A stretch of DNA of 64,000 bases from Allobaculum stercoricanis DSM 13633 (lineage in GTDB: Bacteria; Bacillota_I; Bacilli_A; Erysipelotrichales; Erysipelotrichaceae). Under the pieces are notes generated by a model, which was not told the origin of the DNA, did no database searches, and was given only the letters and a program-made list of their open reading frames with translations. The stretch is from the NCBI RefSeq assembly GCF_000384195.1, contig NZ_KB913034.1, positions 86,745 through 150,744 on the forward strand, in the 5' to 3' direction. The position numbers and the translations under genes are program-made. This document shows positions 23,429 through 37,305 of the stretch, one piece after another (positions within the stretch are counted from its first letter, which is position 1; the number at the start of each line of letters is the position of its first letter).

Positions 23429-25093
23429 ATGATGAATGCGAACAAATATTCTCCCGGTTATTTTCCGGTAGAAAAATCCGAATACCGTTGGGTGAAAAAA
23501 GATCATCCCGAACATGCACCCATTTGGTGTTCAGTCGATTTGCGGGATGGCAACCAAGCTTTAATCGTACCGATGTCTTTGGAAGAAAAGCTCGAATTCT
23601 TCAATATGTTAGTGAAGATCGGATTTAAAGAAATCGAAGTTGGTTTTCCCGCAGCTTCAGAAACGGAATATGAATTTTTGCGAACATTAATCGAACAAGA
23701 TTTGATTCCTGATGATGTGACCATCCAAGTATTGACGCAATGTCGTGAACATATTATTCGCAAAACTTTCGATGCGATTCAAGGGGCACCACGAGCAGTT
23801 GTACATTTTTATAATTCAACATCGAAAGCCCAACGCGAACAAGTCTTTAAAAAATCCAAAGAAGAAATCAAAGAAATCGCACTTGAAGGAGCACGTTTAG
23901 TTAAACAACTCTCTCAAGAATATGAAGGAAATTTCTTATTTGAATATTCACCGGAATCATTTACGGGAACAGAACCGGATTATGCCTTGGACGTTTGTAA
24001 TGCGGTGATCGATATTATGGAACCAACAGTGGAGCGCCCAATGATTATCAACTTACCGGTTACGGTAGAAATGTCCTTACCCCATGTTTATGCCAACCAA
24101 ATTGAGTATTGTTCAGATCATTTGCATCGTCGGGATGCGGTAATTTTATCCACCCATCCTCATAATGATCGCGGTACTGGGGTTGCGGATACCGAATTAG
24201 CTTTGCTTGCAGGTGCCCAACGCGTGGAATGTTGTTTATTTGGAAATGGAGAACGCACAGGCAATGTAGATGCGATCACATTAGCATTAAATCTATATGT
24301 ATTAGGCGTCGATCCCAAACTTGATTTTTCTAATATGCCAGAAATCGTAGAAATTTATGAAAGAACGACAAGAATGCATGTACATGAACGACAACCTTAT
24401 GCCGGCTCACTTGTTTTTGCGGCTTTTTCTGGTTCTCATCAAGATGCCATTGCTAAAGGCATGAAGTGCAAAGAAGACGATCCTCAAGGACGTTGGACAG
24501 TACCATATTTACCGATCGATCCGCATGATCTGTCTCGTACTTATGATGCCGATGTCATTCGGGTGAATTCGCAATCCGGCAAAGGAGGCATTGGTTATAT
24601 TCTCGAACATCGTTATGGCTATGATCTGCCGGCTAAAATGCGCGAACACTTTGGTTATACCGTCAAGAGTGTCTCGGATCATCGCCATGCTGAGTTAAAA
24701 CCAGAAGAAATTTTAGAAGTATTCAAAACAACTTACTTAAATAAAACAGGTCCGATTCTCGAAATGAAAGAAGCGCACTTTATCCAAAGCAAGACTTTGA
24801 AAGCAATCGTGACAGTGCTCGTTGATGGTGTTGAACACGAATGGTATGGCGTTGGAAATGGACGCTTGAACGCCGTCAATAATGCGATCAAAGCAGGATT
24901 GAACTTAGATTATTCTTTGGAAACATATACTGATCAATCTTTAGGAAAAAGCTCAGATGCTCTTGCGCAAAGTTATATCGGCTTGTTATGGCCAGACGGT
25001 AGTCGTTCCTGGGGAGCAGGAAGCGATCCCGATATTTTATATTCCGCAATTTTGGCATTAACTTCTGCCATTAATAATCGCAATCAAGCATAA
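23429..25093 (+). CDS. leuA: 2-isopropylmalate synthase
   Basis: The 554-residue enzyme is of the longer LeuA type. PIWCSVDLRDGNQAL near the start has the catalytic Arg-Asp, STHPHNDRGTGVADTELALLAGAQRVEC holds the metal-binding His pair, and FGNGERTGN follows. The last ~120 residues form the leucine-sensing regulatory domain (VDGVEHEWYGVGNGRLNAVNNAI). It condenses 2-ketoisovalerate with acetyl-CoA, the first step to leucine. AGGAGG seven bases before 23429 fixes the start; upstream in-frame ATGs lie inside the T-box. It is the first gene of the operon. Confidence 0.96.
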   Translation: MMNANKYSPGYFPVEKSEYRWVKKDHPEHAPIWCSVDLRDGNQALIVPMSLEEKLEFFNMLVKIGFKEIEVGFPAASETEYEFLRTLIEQDLIPDDVTIQVLTQCREHIIRKTFDAIQGAPRAVVHFYNSTSKAQREQVFKKSKEEIKEIALEGARLVKQLSQEYEGNFLFEYSPESFTGTEPDYALDVCNAVIDIMEPTVERPMIINLPVTVEMSLPHVYANQIEYCSDHLHRRDAVILSTHPHNDRGTGVADTELALLAGAQRVECCLFGNGERTGNVDAITLALNLYVLGVDPKLDFSNMPEIVEIYERTTRMHVHERQPYAGSLVFAAFSGSHQDAIAKGMKCKEDDPQGRWTVPYLPIDPHDLSRTYDADVIRVNSQSGKGGIGYILEHRYGYDLPAKMREHFGYTVKSVSDHRHAELKPEEILEVFKTTYLNKTGPILEMKEAHFIQSKTLKAIVTVLVDGVEHEWYGVGNGRLNAVNNAIKAGLNLDYSLETYTDQSLGKSSDALAQSYIGLLWPDGSRSWGAGSDPDILYSAILALTSAINNRNQA

Positions 25094-25121
25094 AAAGAAA
25101 AAATCAATGGAGGAATAGACT

Positions 25122-26384
25122 ATGGCAATGACGATGACACAAAAAATTCTGGCAGCACATGCCCATTTAGATGAAGTAAAAGCAGGACAGTTAATTCTTG
25201 CCGATTTAGATGGTGTATTAGGAAACGATATTACGACACCGGTCGCAATCGCGGAATTTGAAAAAGCGGGATTTGATTCTGTTTTCGATCCAGAAAAAAT
25301 CAATGTTGTATTGGATCACTTTGTACCGAATAAAGATATAAAAGCTGCCAAGCAATCAGCAACTTGTCGCTCGTTTTGTAAAGAAAATAAAATTAGCCAC
25401 TTCTATGATGTCGGGAAAATGGGGATTGAACATGCCTTGTTACCTGAACAAGGACGAGTAACTGCGGGGGATTGTTTAATTGGTGCGGATTCGCACACTT
25501 GCACATATGGAGCATTAGGCGCTTTTTCAACCGGTGTTGGATCAACAGATATGGCAGCGGGAATGGCAACGGGAAAAGCATGGTTTAAAGTGCCAAGTGC
25601 GATCCAAGTAAAATTGACAGGTCAACTGAACGATTTTGTTTCGGGTAAAGATGTCATTCTCTCGTTAATCGGACAAATTGGCGTCGATGGTGCTTTATAC
25701 AAATCTTTAGAATTTACTGGGGATGGGGTTAAAGCATTAAGTATGGATGATCGTCTTTGCATTTGTAATATGGCGATTGAAGCGGGCGCAAAAAATGGGA
25801 TTTTTCCAGTTGATGAACAAACTCTTGCATTTTTAAAAGCACATGGGGCAAACGAACCAAAAATTTATCAAGCAGATGAAGATGCGGTATATGAACAAGT
25901 CATCGAAATGGATTTGAGCCAAATCGTACCTGTTGTTTCTTGGCCCCATTTACCAGAAAACACACATCCGGCCAAGGAATCACAAGAGATTGAAATTGAT
26001 CAAGTTGTGATTGGAAGTTGTACAAATGGGCGCATGGAAGATATGGATGCCACATATCGCATTTTAAAAGGCAACCATGTAAAAGATGGCGTTCGTTGCA
26101 TTATCATTCCAGCGACGATGGACATTTATAAACAATGTATTGCCAATGGCTACTTAATGGCCTTTATTGAAGCGGGAGCAGTAGTATCGACACCAACATG
26201 TGGACCGTGTTTAGGTGGATATATGGGGATTTTGGCACCGAACGAAAGATGTATTTCCACGACGAATCGCAACTTTGTTGGGCGTATGGGAGATAAAACG
26301 TCGGAAGTTTATTTAGCAAGTCCTTATACGGCAGCCTATAGCGCACTGACTGGACACATTAGTGATCCACGAGAATTTGAATAA
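25122..26384 (+). CDS. leuC: 3-isopropylmalate dehydratase, large subunit
   Basis: The 420-residue protein has aconitase-family cluster ligands in [13 protein letters not shown] and [12 protein letters not shown], plus [23 protein letters not shown]. The [4Fe-4S] enzyme with LeuD isomerises 2- to 3-isopropylmalate. It is the shorter archaeal/HacA-like type usual in anaerobes. It follows leuA by 28 bases with GGAGGAAT before the start. Confidence 0.96.
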   Translation: MAMTMTQKILAAHAHLDEVKAGQLILADLDGVLGNDITTPVAIAEFEKAGFDSVFDPEKINVVLDHFVPNKDIKAAKQSATCRSFCKENKISHFYDVGKMGIEHALLPEQGRVTAGDCLIGADSHTCTYGALGAFSTGVGSTDMAAGMATGKAWFKVPSAIQVKLTGQLNDFVSGKDVILSLIGQIGVDGALYKSLEFTGDGVKALSMDDRLCICNMAIEAGAKNGIFPVDEQTLAFLKAHGANEPKIYQADEDAVYEQVIEMDLSQIVPVVSWPHLPENTHPAKESQEIEIDQVVIGSCTNGRMEDMDATYRILKGNHVKDGVRCIIIPATMDIYKQCIANGYLMAFIEAGAVVSTPTCGPCLGGYMGILAPNERCISTTNRNFVGRMGDKTSEVYLASPYTAAYSALTGHISDPREFE

Positions 26385-26397
26385 GGGGGAAATTTAC

Positions 26398-26895
26398 ATG
26401 AATGAAGCAAAAGGAAAAACATTTGTTTATGGGGACAATGTCGATACAGATGTCATTATTCCCGCTCGTTATTTAAATACCCCCGATGCGAAAGCTCTTG
26501 CCGAACATTGCATGGAAGATCTCGATGAAAGCTTTGCGAAAAACGTTAAAGAAGGGGATTTGATGATTGCGGGATGGAACTTTGGTTGTGGTTCTAGTCG
26601 AGAACACGCACCACTGGCAATTAAAACGTCCGGAATACATTGCGTAATCGCAAAATCATTTGCGCGTATTTTCTATCGGAATGCAATTAATATCGGACTG
26701 CCCATTTTAGAATGTGAGGCAGCAGTGGATGGTATTCAACCGGGAGATGAAGTCGAAGTTGATTTTACAACCGGGGTGATTTGCGATAAAACAACCGGTC
26801 AATCTTGGCAAGCAGAACCATTCCCGGCATTTATTCAAGACATTATTCGTTGTGGTGGATGGATGAAATATTTGCGCCAAATGCAAGACAGATAG
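26398..26895 (+). CDS. leuD: 3-isopropylmalate dehydratase, small subunit
   Basis: The 165-residue protein has the swivel-domain motifs: [20 protein letters not shown], then [19 protein letters not shown] and [16 protein letters not shown]. It completes the LeuCD heterodimer. The start at 26398 follows GGGGGAA; an ATG at 26362 would overlap leuC and has no binding site. The short form matches the HacA-like LeuC partner. Confidence 0.95.
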   Translation: MNEAKGKTFVYGDNVDTDVIIPARYLNTPDAKALAEHCMEDLDESFAKNVKEGDLMIAGWNFGCGSSREHAPLAIKTSGIHCVIAKSFARIFYRNAINIGLPILECEAAVDGIQPGDEVEVDFTTGVICDKTTGQSWQAEPFPAFIQDIIRCGGWMKYLRQMQDR

Positions 26896-26910
26896 AAAGG
26901 GTGGAGTGAA

Positions 26911-27981
26911 ATGAAAAAGAAAATCGGAGTCATTCGTGGTGATTGTTCATCACGGGAAATCGTTGCTCAAACCCTGAGAGTCTTGGATGCAATTGCGCAT
27001 AAATATGGACATGAATGGGAATATGTCGATGTTGCGATGGGTGGCGATGCCATTGATCGATATGGAAATCCGCTGCCGGATCATGAATTAGAAAAGTGTT
27101 TGAATTGTGATGCTGTATTACTTGGTGCTGTCGGGGGACCAAAATGGGAAGGATTGCCTGGAGATCAACGTCCTGAAAAAGGATTGTTGGCCTTGCGTAA
27201 AGGAATGGGGCTATTCTCAAATCTGCGTCCGGCAAAAATTTGGCCACAACTCGCCGACGCTTCGCCACTAAAAAAAATAATCACAGATCAAGGAATTGAT
27301 TTTGTGATTGTTCGCGAACTAACTGGTGGTGTTTATTTTGGCCAACATGAAACAAATGAAGTTGCCGGGGTTCGTCAAGCGATCGACTATATGCCTTATG
27401 ATGAAAATGAAATTCGTCGTATTGGAAAAGTTGGTTTTGAAACGGCGATGAAACGAAACAAGAAGTTAACACTTGTCGATAAAGCCAATGTATTGGATAC
27501 ATCGCGTTTATGGCGCTCTGTTTTATATGAGATGGCCAAAGATTATCCAGAAGTCGAATTCGATGTGATGTTTGTCGATAACTGCGCGATGCAGATTTGT
27601 AAAAATCCAAGTCAGTTCGACGTCATTGTTACGGAAAATATGTTTGGCGATATCCTCTCTGATGAAGCGAGTGAAATTACAGGCTCCATTGGGATGATTC
27701 CTTCTTCTTCTTTAGGAGAAGGAACACGAGGATTATATGAACCAATTCATGGTTCAGCACCAGATATTGCGGGCAAAAATATCGTGAACCCCTTGGCATG
27801 CATTCTTTCTGCAGCAATGATGCTTCGCTATTCTTTTGGATTAGAAAAAGAAGCAAGTGCGATTGAACAAGCCACAGAAGCGGTTCTTAACGAAGGTTGG
27901 CGAACAGCGGACATGTATACTGAAGGAATGAAAAAAGCCTATTGTGATCAAATCACGGACTTATTATTAGAAAAACTGTAG
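26911..27981 (+). CDS. leuB: 3-isopropylmalate dehydrogenase with atypical N-terminal motif
   Basis: The 356-residue protein matches LeuB through most of its length: LGAVGGPKWE, FSNLRPAKIW, VRELTGGVYFG, LVDKANVLDTSRLWR, DNCAMQ, ENMFGDILSDEAS and EPIHGSAPDIAGKN. It oxidatively decarboxylates 3-isopropylmalate with NAD+, the third leucine step. The first motif is unusual: where nearly all LeuB have GDGIGPE, this one reads GDCSSRE at the same spacing. The change could affect cofactor binding or mark a lineage-specific variant. The operon ends after it at a terminator. Confidence 0.93.
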   Translation: MKKKIGVIRGDCSSREIVAQTLRVLDAIAHKYGHEWEYVDVAMGGDAIDRYGNPLPDHELEKCLNCDAVLLGAVGGPKWEGLPGDQRPEKGLLALRKGMGLFSNLRPAKIWPQLADASPLKKIITDQGIDFVIVRELTGGVYFGQHETNEVAGVRQAIDYMPYDENEIRRIGKVGFETAMKRNKKLTLVDKANVLDTSRLWRSVLYEMAKDYPEVEFDVMFVDNCAMQICKNPSQFDVIVTENMFGDILSDEASEITGSIGMIPSSSLGEGTRGLYEPIHGSAPDIAGKNIVNPLACILSAAMMLRYSFGLEKEASAIEQATEAVLNEGWRTADMYTEGMKKAYCDQITDLLLEKL

Positions 27982-28002
27982 GCGATCAATGAATTGGAAA
28001 TT

Positions 28003-28029
28003 GTGGTGGAGAAAACTCCACCCTTTTTC
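28003..28029 (+). terminator. Terminator of the leu operon
   Basis: GGTGGAG, an AAAA loop, CTCCACC, then CTTTTTC. Confidence 0.85.
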
Positions 28030-28055
28030 TATTTTGAAGAATTCTCTTAGAGAAA

Positions 28056-28090
28056 ATAAAAAAACGTGGCAACCTGAAAAAGGGCCACGC
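28056..28090 (-). terminator. Terminator of the LOG gene
   Basis: On the minus strand GCGTGGC pairs with GCCACG and is followed by a run of seven T. Confidence 0.85.
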
Positions 28091-28096
28091 TAAAGA

Positions 28097-28663
28097 TTAT
28101 TTTGTTGGTGATACAGGGAGTTGTTGATCAAGGTATTCGAAAGCTTCTTCTACAGTGAGGCAGACTTTGAATAAGTCATAAACGGATTGATCAATAAAAC
28201 CAGCTTGCGTCATACCTTGCATCATTTTCAGTAGTCCATCGTAGTAATGGTTCGTATTTAATAAGATCAAAGGAAGATCTAATTGTTGGAGTTGTTTCAG
28301 CGTTAAAATTTCATAAAATTCTTCTAATGTTCCAATTCCGCCAGGTGTCGTAATGAAAGCACTCGAAAGAGATTCCATAAATGCTTTTCGTTCACGCATT
28401 GTTCTTGTATAAAGCGTTTCTTCACCTTCTTGATAAAGAACGCCAGGTTGACGGAAAAAGAAAGGTGCAACCCCGATTGTGTTTCCATTTGTGGCTTTAG
28501 CTCCTCTAATGGCGTTGCCCATCATGCCGGTATCACCGGCACCATTGACTAATGTCCAGTTTCTTTTTGCGATTTCTTCGCCAATTTGATAAGCCGTTTT
28601 TAAATAGACTTCATCAACATGATTGGACGCTCCACCATAAACACAAATTCCAATTTGACGCAT
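28097..28663 (-). CDS. LOG family protein (nucleotide 5'-monophosphate phosphoribohydrolase-like)
   Basis: The 188-residue protein starts with CVYGGASNHVDEVY and carries NGAGDTGMMGNAIRGA, MRERKAFM and the family hallmark TTPGGIGTLEEFYE. LOG enzymes cleave the N-glycosidic bond of (cytokinin) nucleoside monophosphates, releasing base and ribose phosphate. In bacteria without cytokinin roles they probably act on purine nucleotides. The length is normal. It may be co-transcribed with the (p)ppGpp synthetase, 27 bases upstream. Confidence 0.9.
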   Translation of the reverse strand: MRQIGICVYGGASNHVDEVYLKTAYQIGEEIAKRNWTLVNGAGDTGMMGNAIRGAKATNGNTIGVAPFFFRQPGVLYQEGEETLYTRTMRERKAFMESLSSAFITTPGGIGTLEEFYEILTLKQLQQLDLPLILLNTNHYYDGLLKMMQGMTQAGFIDQSVYDLFKVCLTVEEAFEYLDQQLPVSPTK

Positions 28664-28690
28664 AAATATTCCTCATCTTTCTAATTCAAA

Positions 28691-29395
28691 TTATTGTTTT
28701 GGATCTTTTAGTTCAGGAACATGAATAGAGACCCATTTTTGATGAGAAGATTGATCCTCATCAATGTGATCGCAACGAGACCATCCGTTAAGGATTTCGA
28801 TATAGTCGTGAATCGCTTGCATTTTGATGTCACTTTGTTCAAGCAGTGTGGCGCATTCTAAAAGTTCTTGATTGACGAAAGCAGAATCAGGAAGCTCTTT
28901 TTTATAGCGAAGTTGGTGTTCTAAAGCGGCCCATGAATCCATTGCGGTCGTACGCAGTTGAATTTCACATTGGATGCCAATACCTTCGATCGTGGTAATC
29001 CCAATCACGTGCAATGAACGATAACCCGAAGGTTTAGGGTGCGCAATGTAATCTTTGATTTCAGTTACTTCAAATTTGGGTAAGTTGGATAAAGCTTCGA
29101 CGACATCTTCAATATCTTTAAGATATGAACAAATAATGCGGATCCCGACGATATCATGCAAATTGGCACATGCGGATTGAGGTGAAACTTCAAATCCGTA
29201 ACGGACGAGCTTATTTTGAATGCTGTCGAGTGTTTTTAAACGTCCGGATATATTCCGCAAAACAGTATGGTGACGATTTCGCTCGATCTCATATTTCATG
29301 TTTAAGATTTCTTGGGTTAAATGTTCTTGGCAGCCAGCGCAGACTCGTTGTAATTCAAGCCAGTCATCGGCAAGCCAAAGATTATGATCAGTCAT
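28691..29395 (-). CDS. relQ: Small alarmone synthetase (RelQ/YjbM-like GTP pyrophosphokinase)
   Basis: The 234-residue single-domain protein carries the RelA/SpoT synthetase motifs: IVGIRIICSYLKDIEDVVEAL, AHPKPSGYRSLHVIG and CEIQLRTTAMDSWAALEHQLRYKK. It transfers pyrophosphate from ATP to GDP/GTP to give (p)ppGpp. There is no hydrolase, TGS or ACT domain, so it is a small alarmone synthetase. The start at 29395 follows AAGGGAAG and overlaps the end of the yaaA gene by eight bases, so the pair is co-translated. Confidence 0.9.
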   Translation of the reverse strand: MTDHNLWLADDWLELQRVCAGCQEHLTQEILNMKYEIERNRHHTVLRNISGRLKTLDSIQNKLVRYGFEVSPQSACANLHDIVGIRIICSYLKDIEDVVEALSNLPKFEVTEIKDYIAHPKPSGYRSLHVIGITTIEGIGIQCEIQLRTTAMDSWAALEHQLRYKKELPDSAFVNQELLECATLLEQSDIKMQAIHDYIEILNGWSRCDHIDEDQSSHQKWVSIHVPELKDPKQ

Positions 29396-30122
29396 GGTCA
29401 TCTTCCCTTCGCACAAATACATACAAATGATCATTTGAGGATTCAGGATCAAATCGATAATTCATTTCGTTAAATTGTTGAAGTTGAAGGGGGTCTTCAA
29501 TTTGATTTTGCGCTAGCCAGCGCACCATTGCTCCTCTAGCCATTTTGGCATAGACACCTTTTTCTTTATATTTCCCTTGGTCAAGTTCAAAGAATCGAAT
29601 GTCAATGAGTTTTTGATAAGTAGAAATGGCTTTTGAGTACTCCTTACTTGCTAAATTAATAATCGTGTCATCATTTAGTTGTTCGACAAGTTTGCTTCCC
29701 CAAAATTCGTAGAGGGAACCATCTAGCTTTTGTTGCATCTCTAATCGATAAGGTTCAATTCCGTCTAAAGGACGCAAGACACCATACATCGCACTTAAAA
29801 TTCGTAAATGCTCATTCACATAATCCCACTGATCGTTTGAAAAAACACCAGGAGCCATATATTGAAATGCAATTCCTTCATAACAAAGTAGTGCAGGAGA
29901 CTTAGGCAATGTGATTCCATCTTTTTGGAGTTGGAGATTTTGCCAAACAGGTTCTAAGGTTTTTGTAGAACAATGATAGAGATCTAAAAGTTCGTCTTTT
30001 GTTTTATTCAATAGGCGACTTAGAAGTTCATCATGTTCAGATTGAAAGGTTGGTTGAGTAAGTGAAAAATCGTGATCTTCACTCAAGCACATTTTTTTAG
30101 CAGGGGAAATAATGATCTTCAT
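29388..30122 (-). CDS. yaaA: YaaA family protein (UPF0246)
   Basis: The 244-residue protein begins MKIIISPAKKM and contains YEGIAFQYM, LRILSAMYGVLRPLDGIEPYRLEM and INLASKEYSKAI, all typical of YaaA. The family binds DNA and helps limit hydrogen peroxide damage in E. coli by lowering free iron. The linkage to a (p)ppGpp synthetase suggests a stress operon here, which is inference. Confidence 0.92.
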   Translation of the reverse strand: MKIIISPAKKMCLSEDHDFSLTQPTFQSEHDELLSRLLNKTKDELLDLYHCSTKTLEPVWQNLQLQKDGITLPKSPALLCYEGIAFQYMAPGVFSNDQWDYVNEHLRILSAMYGVLRPLDGIEPYRLEMQQKLDGSLYEFWGSKLVEQLNDDTIINLASKEYSKAISTYQKLIDIRFFELDQGKYKEKGVYAKMARGAMVRWLAQNQIEDPLQLQQFNEMNYRFDPESSNDHLYVFVRREDDHD

Positions 30123-30603
30123 CTTATAACTGTCCTTTCTGATCTTATGTTGTGAACGATTGAGGTGTACTCCATCATTATGTAGATAAAAGACATACTC
30201 CTATATTATAGAGGGTATTTAAATAACGAAAACTGAAAAGCAATAAAAGAATGTTTAAGAATAATAATCAAACGTGAGAATGCAATTTATATTTTAGTAT
30301 CGAAACCGTAGTTTAATGGCAAATGGAAAAGAAATTAAAAGAAAAATAAAGATCAAAACGAAGAATTAATAACTCTTTATGAGAAGTATATAATTCAGTA
30401 TGAATAAAATCTGAAAAAAATAATCCGAAAAAACACGATAGGTAAAGCAAGCACAAATAAAAGTGAAATTTTTTTAAAAAATAGGCTTGCAAAGAGATGG
30501 GATATGTGGTTGAATAGTCGAGCACTCACCGAGCGGCAACGCCGATGAGGGCACCGACAAAGACTTGGAAAACAACACGAAATAAAGAAATTCAAATTTC
30601 GAG
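30123..30603. other. AT-rich region upstream of the rRNA promoter
   Basis: It holds the yaaA promoter region and A/T tracts typical of an UP element ahead of the rRNA promoter. No supported gene. Confidence 0.5.
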
Positions 30604-30632
30604 TTGACAATCCAAATCTCAAGCGGTATAGT
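30604..30632 (+). promoter_or_regulatory. rRNA operon promoter
   Basis: A perfect TTGACA, a 17-base spacer and TATAGT, with AT-rich sequence upstream. The leader of about 170 bases contains one arm of the 16S processing stem. Confidence 0.9.
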
Positions 30633-30680
30633 AAACAAGCTTTTTGACCGGGTAGCCGGTTGAAAACAGATGGCTCTTTG

Positions 30681-30694
30681 AAAACTCAATGACA
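30681..30694 (+). other. 16S processing stem, 5' arm
   Basis: AAAACTCAATGACA is the exact reverse complement of TGTCATTGAGTTTT at 32372-32385. The two arms flank 16S and form the double strand cut by RNase III. Confidence 0.8.
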
Positions 30695-30808
30695 GACAAT
30701 TCAAATTCGATAAAAATTATACAACGTCGATTCTGAACAAAAACACTTAATATACTTCAATATATCATTTCACGAAATAAATAAACGCAAATGCGTTTGA
30801 GTCAATAT

Positions 30809-32336
<1,528 letters not shown>

Positions 32337-32600
32337 TAAGGAGAAAGTACAAGGGAAGAGTTAAGTGAGTTTGTCATTGAGTTTTGGAAGAGTGATCTTC
32401 CAAGGTGAGAGAGGGAGACCTTGATCATCAACCATCGATCTTTGAAAAACGAATGATCAGTATAAGACATAACAGAAGGTCTGACGTAAGTTGTAGAAAA
32501 CATTACGAAGGTAATCAGAAAAGATAAACCAAGTCAGAAAAACAGTAAACAGTTCTTATAGTGTAAAAAACAATCTCGAAACAAGCATATTTTGAAATTA
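32337..32600 (+). other. 16S-23S spacer without tRNA, with 23S processing arm
   Basis: No tRNA is present in the spacer. The 22-base segment at 32432-32453 is the reverse complement, with one mismatch, of 35526-35547 after 23S, giving the pre-23S processing stem. The 16S 3' processing arm is at 32372-32385. Confidence 0.8.
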
Positions 32601-35470
<2,870 letters not shown>

Positions 35471-35561
35471 AAGATTCGAGAGTATAAGAAAAAAGGTAAC
35501 TGTAAGAGTTATGTAAATACTGGTCTTCGTTTTTGAAAGATCGATGGAACAATTCAATAGT

Positions 35562-35663
35562 ACAGTGGCGATAGCGGATGGGTCACACCTGATCCCATTT
35601 CGAACTCAGAAGTTAAGCCATCTAGCGCCGACGATAGTGAATGCGAAAATAGGAAGCCGCTGG
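35562..35663 (+). rRNA. rrf: 5S ribosomal RNA, short form
   Basis: It contains GTGGCGATAGCGG, GGTCACACCTGATCCCAT, CGAACTCAGAAGTTAAGCC and the closing GCCGCTG. At about 102 nt it is some 11-14 nt shorter than the usual bacterial 5S. The missing bases are in the helix IV/V arm between GCGCCGACGATAGT and AGGAAGCCGC. Short 5S forms are known in mollicutes and related Erysipelotrichia. Confidence 0.9.
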
Positions 35664-35672
35664 ACAAAGAAG

Positions 35673-35701
35673 AACTGCCTTGATATGAGGCAGTTTTTTT
35701 A
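35673..35701 (+). terminator. Terminator of the rRNA operon
   Basis: AACTGCCT and AGGCAGTT pair around a seven-base loop, followed by T. Confidence 0.9.
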
Positions 35702-35729
35702 ACGTCTATGAAACTCTGATCACAATAAG

Positions 35730-35770
35730 AAAAGCCTGTAGTAAGGGAATAACCCAATTTACAGGCTTTT
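35730..35770. terminator. Second, bidirectional terminator
   Basis: AAAAGCCTGTA pairs perfectly with TACAGGCTTTT, with T/A runs on both sides. It backs up the rRNA terminator and could stop minus-strand transcription. From here to 35994 there is only AT-rich sequence with no supported gene. Confidence 0.75.
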
Positions 35771-35994
35771 GATTATTTTATGTTCAATCATCGTGGATTT
35801 GGATGTTTTGTTAATTTCTTTTCAAAAAATAAAGAAGATAGATCAAAACAAAGACAGATGACAATCGTTTTACTGCAAAAGTCATAGAGATTATGATCAA
35901 AATCATTCATGATCCAAAAGTATAGACAAGTGGAAACAGCTAAAAATTCCACAATGAGTATGGCATTTTAAAAATATTTGTAGGCTTTCATATT

Positions 35995-36408
35995 TTAAAT
36001 CGTCCCCTTCAACTTAAATCCGAGAATGAATATCCAATAAATGAGGATATAAGCAATACCAAAAAGGATTTCGATCCACAGATTTTGATATTCCATGCAG
36101 ATTCGATGAATAAAACTCAGAACGAATGGAGTCAATAATCCTAAAACAATTAACTCATTCAAATTATGGCGGCTTAGGTGAATCATGGAAGTGTTCGTTT
36201 GTGCATAGTTCTCGAGCTGTACTTTACGAATTTTGTTCGCTAAGTACAGGTAAAGAATGAAATGTCCTATTCCAATGATGACGGTTAGTGGACCAGCAAA
36301 TGCAAAATTACAATGAACATTGATCCAATGACTGCCACATAAAACAATCGGAAAACATAAAGCGACAATAAGAAATGATTTTAATGTTTGCGATTCAATC
36401 ATGGTCAT
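35995..36408 (-). CDS. Small membrane protein divergent from the Agr-like pair
   Basis: The 137-residue protein has four hydrophobic segments (about 11-29, 38-58, 84-105 and 111-132) and a central loop (NYAQTNTSMIHLSRHNLNE). It does not look like AgrB, having no Cys/His pair of the processing protease. AAGGAGG precedes the ATG. It shares its upstream region, including the LytTR-type repeats, with the regulator gene and so may be a target of that system. The family is unrecognised. Confidence 0.65.
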   Translation of the reverse strand: MTMIESQTLKSFLIVALCFPIVLCGSHWINVHCNFAFAGPLTVIIGIGHFILYLYLANKIRKVQLENYAQTNTSMIHLSRHNLNELIVLGLLTPFVLSFIHRICMEYQNLWIEILFGIAYILIYWIFILGFKLKGTI

Positions 36409-36551
36409 TATAAAGCCCTCCTTCTCCTTAAGATTGAGTGTTATATGAGAGATGTAAGTGACTTCTCTTCAATATGATCTAAGCATTTGCACGCATATTT
36501 ATATATGATTTTTGTAGAAGCGGTGGGTTTCGATGCTCATTCGGTCGATAG

Positions 36552-36579
36552 TTACGGATGAAGTTAAATTTTAACGGAT
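36552..36579 (+). promoter_or_regulatory. LytTR-type direct repeat
   Basis: TTACGGAT (36552-36559) and TAACGGAT (36572-36579) are spaced 20 bases apart. They end nine bases before the -35 box of the regulator promoter, the usual place for an AgrA/LytTR activator. Confidence 0.6.
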
Positions 36580-36587
36580 ATGTAATA

Positions 36588-36616
36588 TTGAAACATGTTT
36601 TTTTGTTTGACATAAT
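36588..36616 (+). promoter_or_regulatory. Promoter of the Agr-like operon
   Basis: TTGAAA, a 17-base spacer and CATAAT, preceded by the LytTR-type repeats. Confidence 0.65.
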
Positions 36617-36636
36617 CCTGAATAAGGAGACAAATT

Positions 36637-37305
36637 ATGCCGAATATATTAATTTTGGAAGATGAGAAAATCTATGCTCAAGAAATCACTCGAATGGTTT
36701 TGGACGTTTTTCCTTCCGCAAATTTGATGATTTATCCTTGTGTCCCTTCTACCTTACCGATTATCCCGGATCTAGCGATTCTCGATATCGAATTAGAAGG
36801 ATCAAAAGATGGAATTCAATTTATGCATGAATATGGAAAACAGATTCCAGCAATTTTGTTTTATTCAGTATGTTTTACACGAATTAAAGAATCATTTGGC
36901 ATAAATGTACTTGGATTTGTGGAAAAAGGAGAAGACGATTCGGTTTTAAAAGAGAAATTACTCCAAGCTAAACAAATTCTTGTTGGAATCCCTGTTGTCT
37001 GGCTTCAAGATCAAAATAAGAGATCGATTCCTGTACGAACAGACTTGCTTTGTTCATGTCACCGCATTGATCGCGTGATCTGGTTTACCGATTTGCAGGG
37101 AAGAGAACTTCGGACAAAAACTGGTAAATTAGACAGCAGTCAACCTTGGTTTGAAGAACACTTTGTTTGGATCAATCAAGGGGAAGCAGTCAATATTCAT
37201 CAAATACAATCGATAGAAAAAGACTGTATTACACTTCGAAATGGGAAAAAAGTATATATTAGTCGTCGTTATCGTCGGCGATTTGAAACAGAGGTGAAAC
37301 GATGA
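36637..37305 (+). CDS. LytTR-family response regulator (AgrA-like)
   Basis: The 222-residue protein has a receiver domain (acidic pair LEDEK, acceptor Asp in AILDIELEG, Lys in FVEKGED) and, from about residue 120, a LytTR DNA-binding domain (WFEEHFVWINQGEAVNIHQI...RNGKKVYISRRYRRRFE). Such regulators bind paired direct repeats and often control peptide-pheromone or bacteriocin genes. Its stop overlaps the kinase start, so the two are coupled. No AgrB/AgrD-type peptide genes are visible beside it. Confidence 0.9.
   Translation: MPNILILEDEKIYAQEITRMVLDVFPSANLMIYPCVPSTLPIIPDLAILDIELEGSKDGIQFMHEYGKQIPAILFYSVCFTRIKESFGINVLGFVEKGEDDSVLKEKLLQAKQILVGIPVVWLQDQNKRSIPVRTDLLCSCHRIDRVIWFTDLQGRELRTKTGKLDSSQPWFEEHFVWINQGEAVNIHQIQSIEKDCITLRNGKKVYISRRYRRRFETEVKR

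Noticed and set aside
36534-36575. A short peptide frame upstream of the LytTR regulator as an AgrD-like signal
   Set aside because: It is only about 12 codons, has no ribosome binding site and no cysteine or processing motif.
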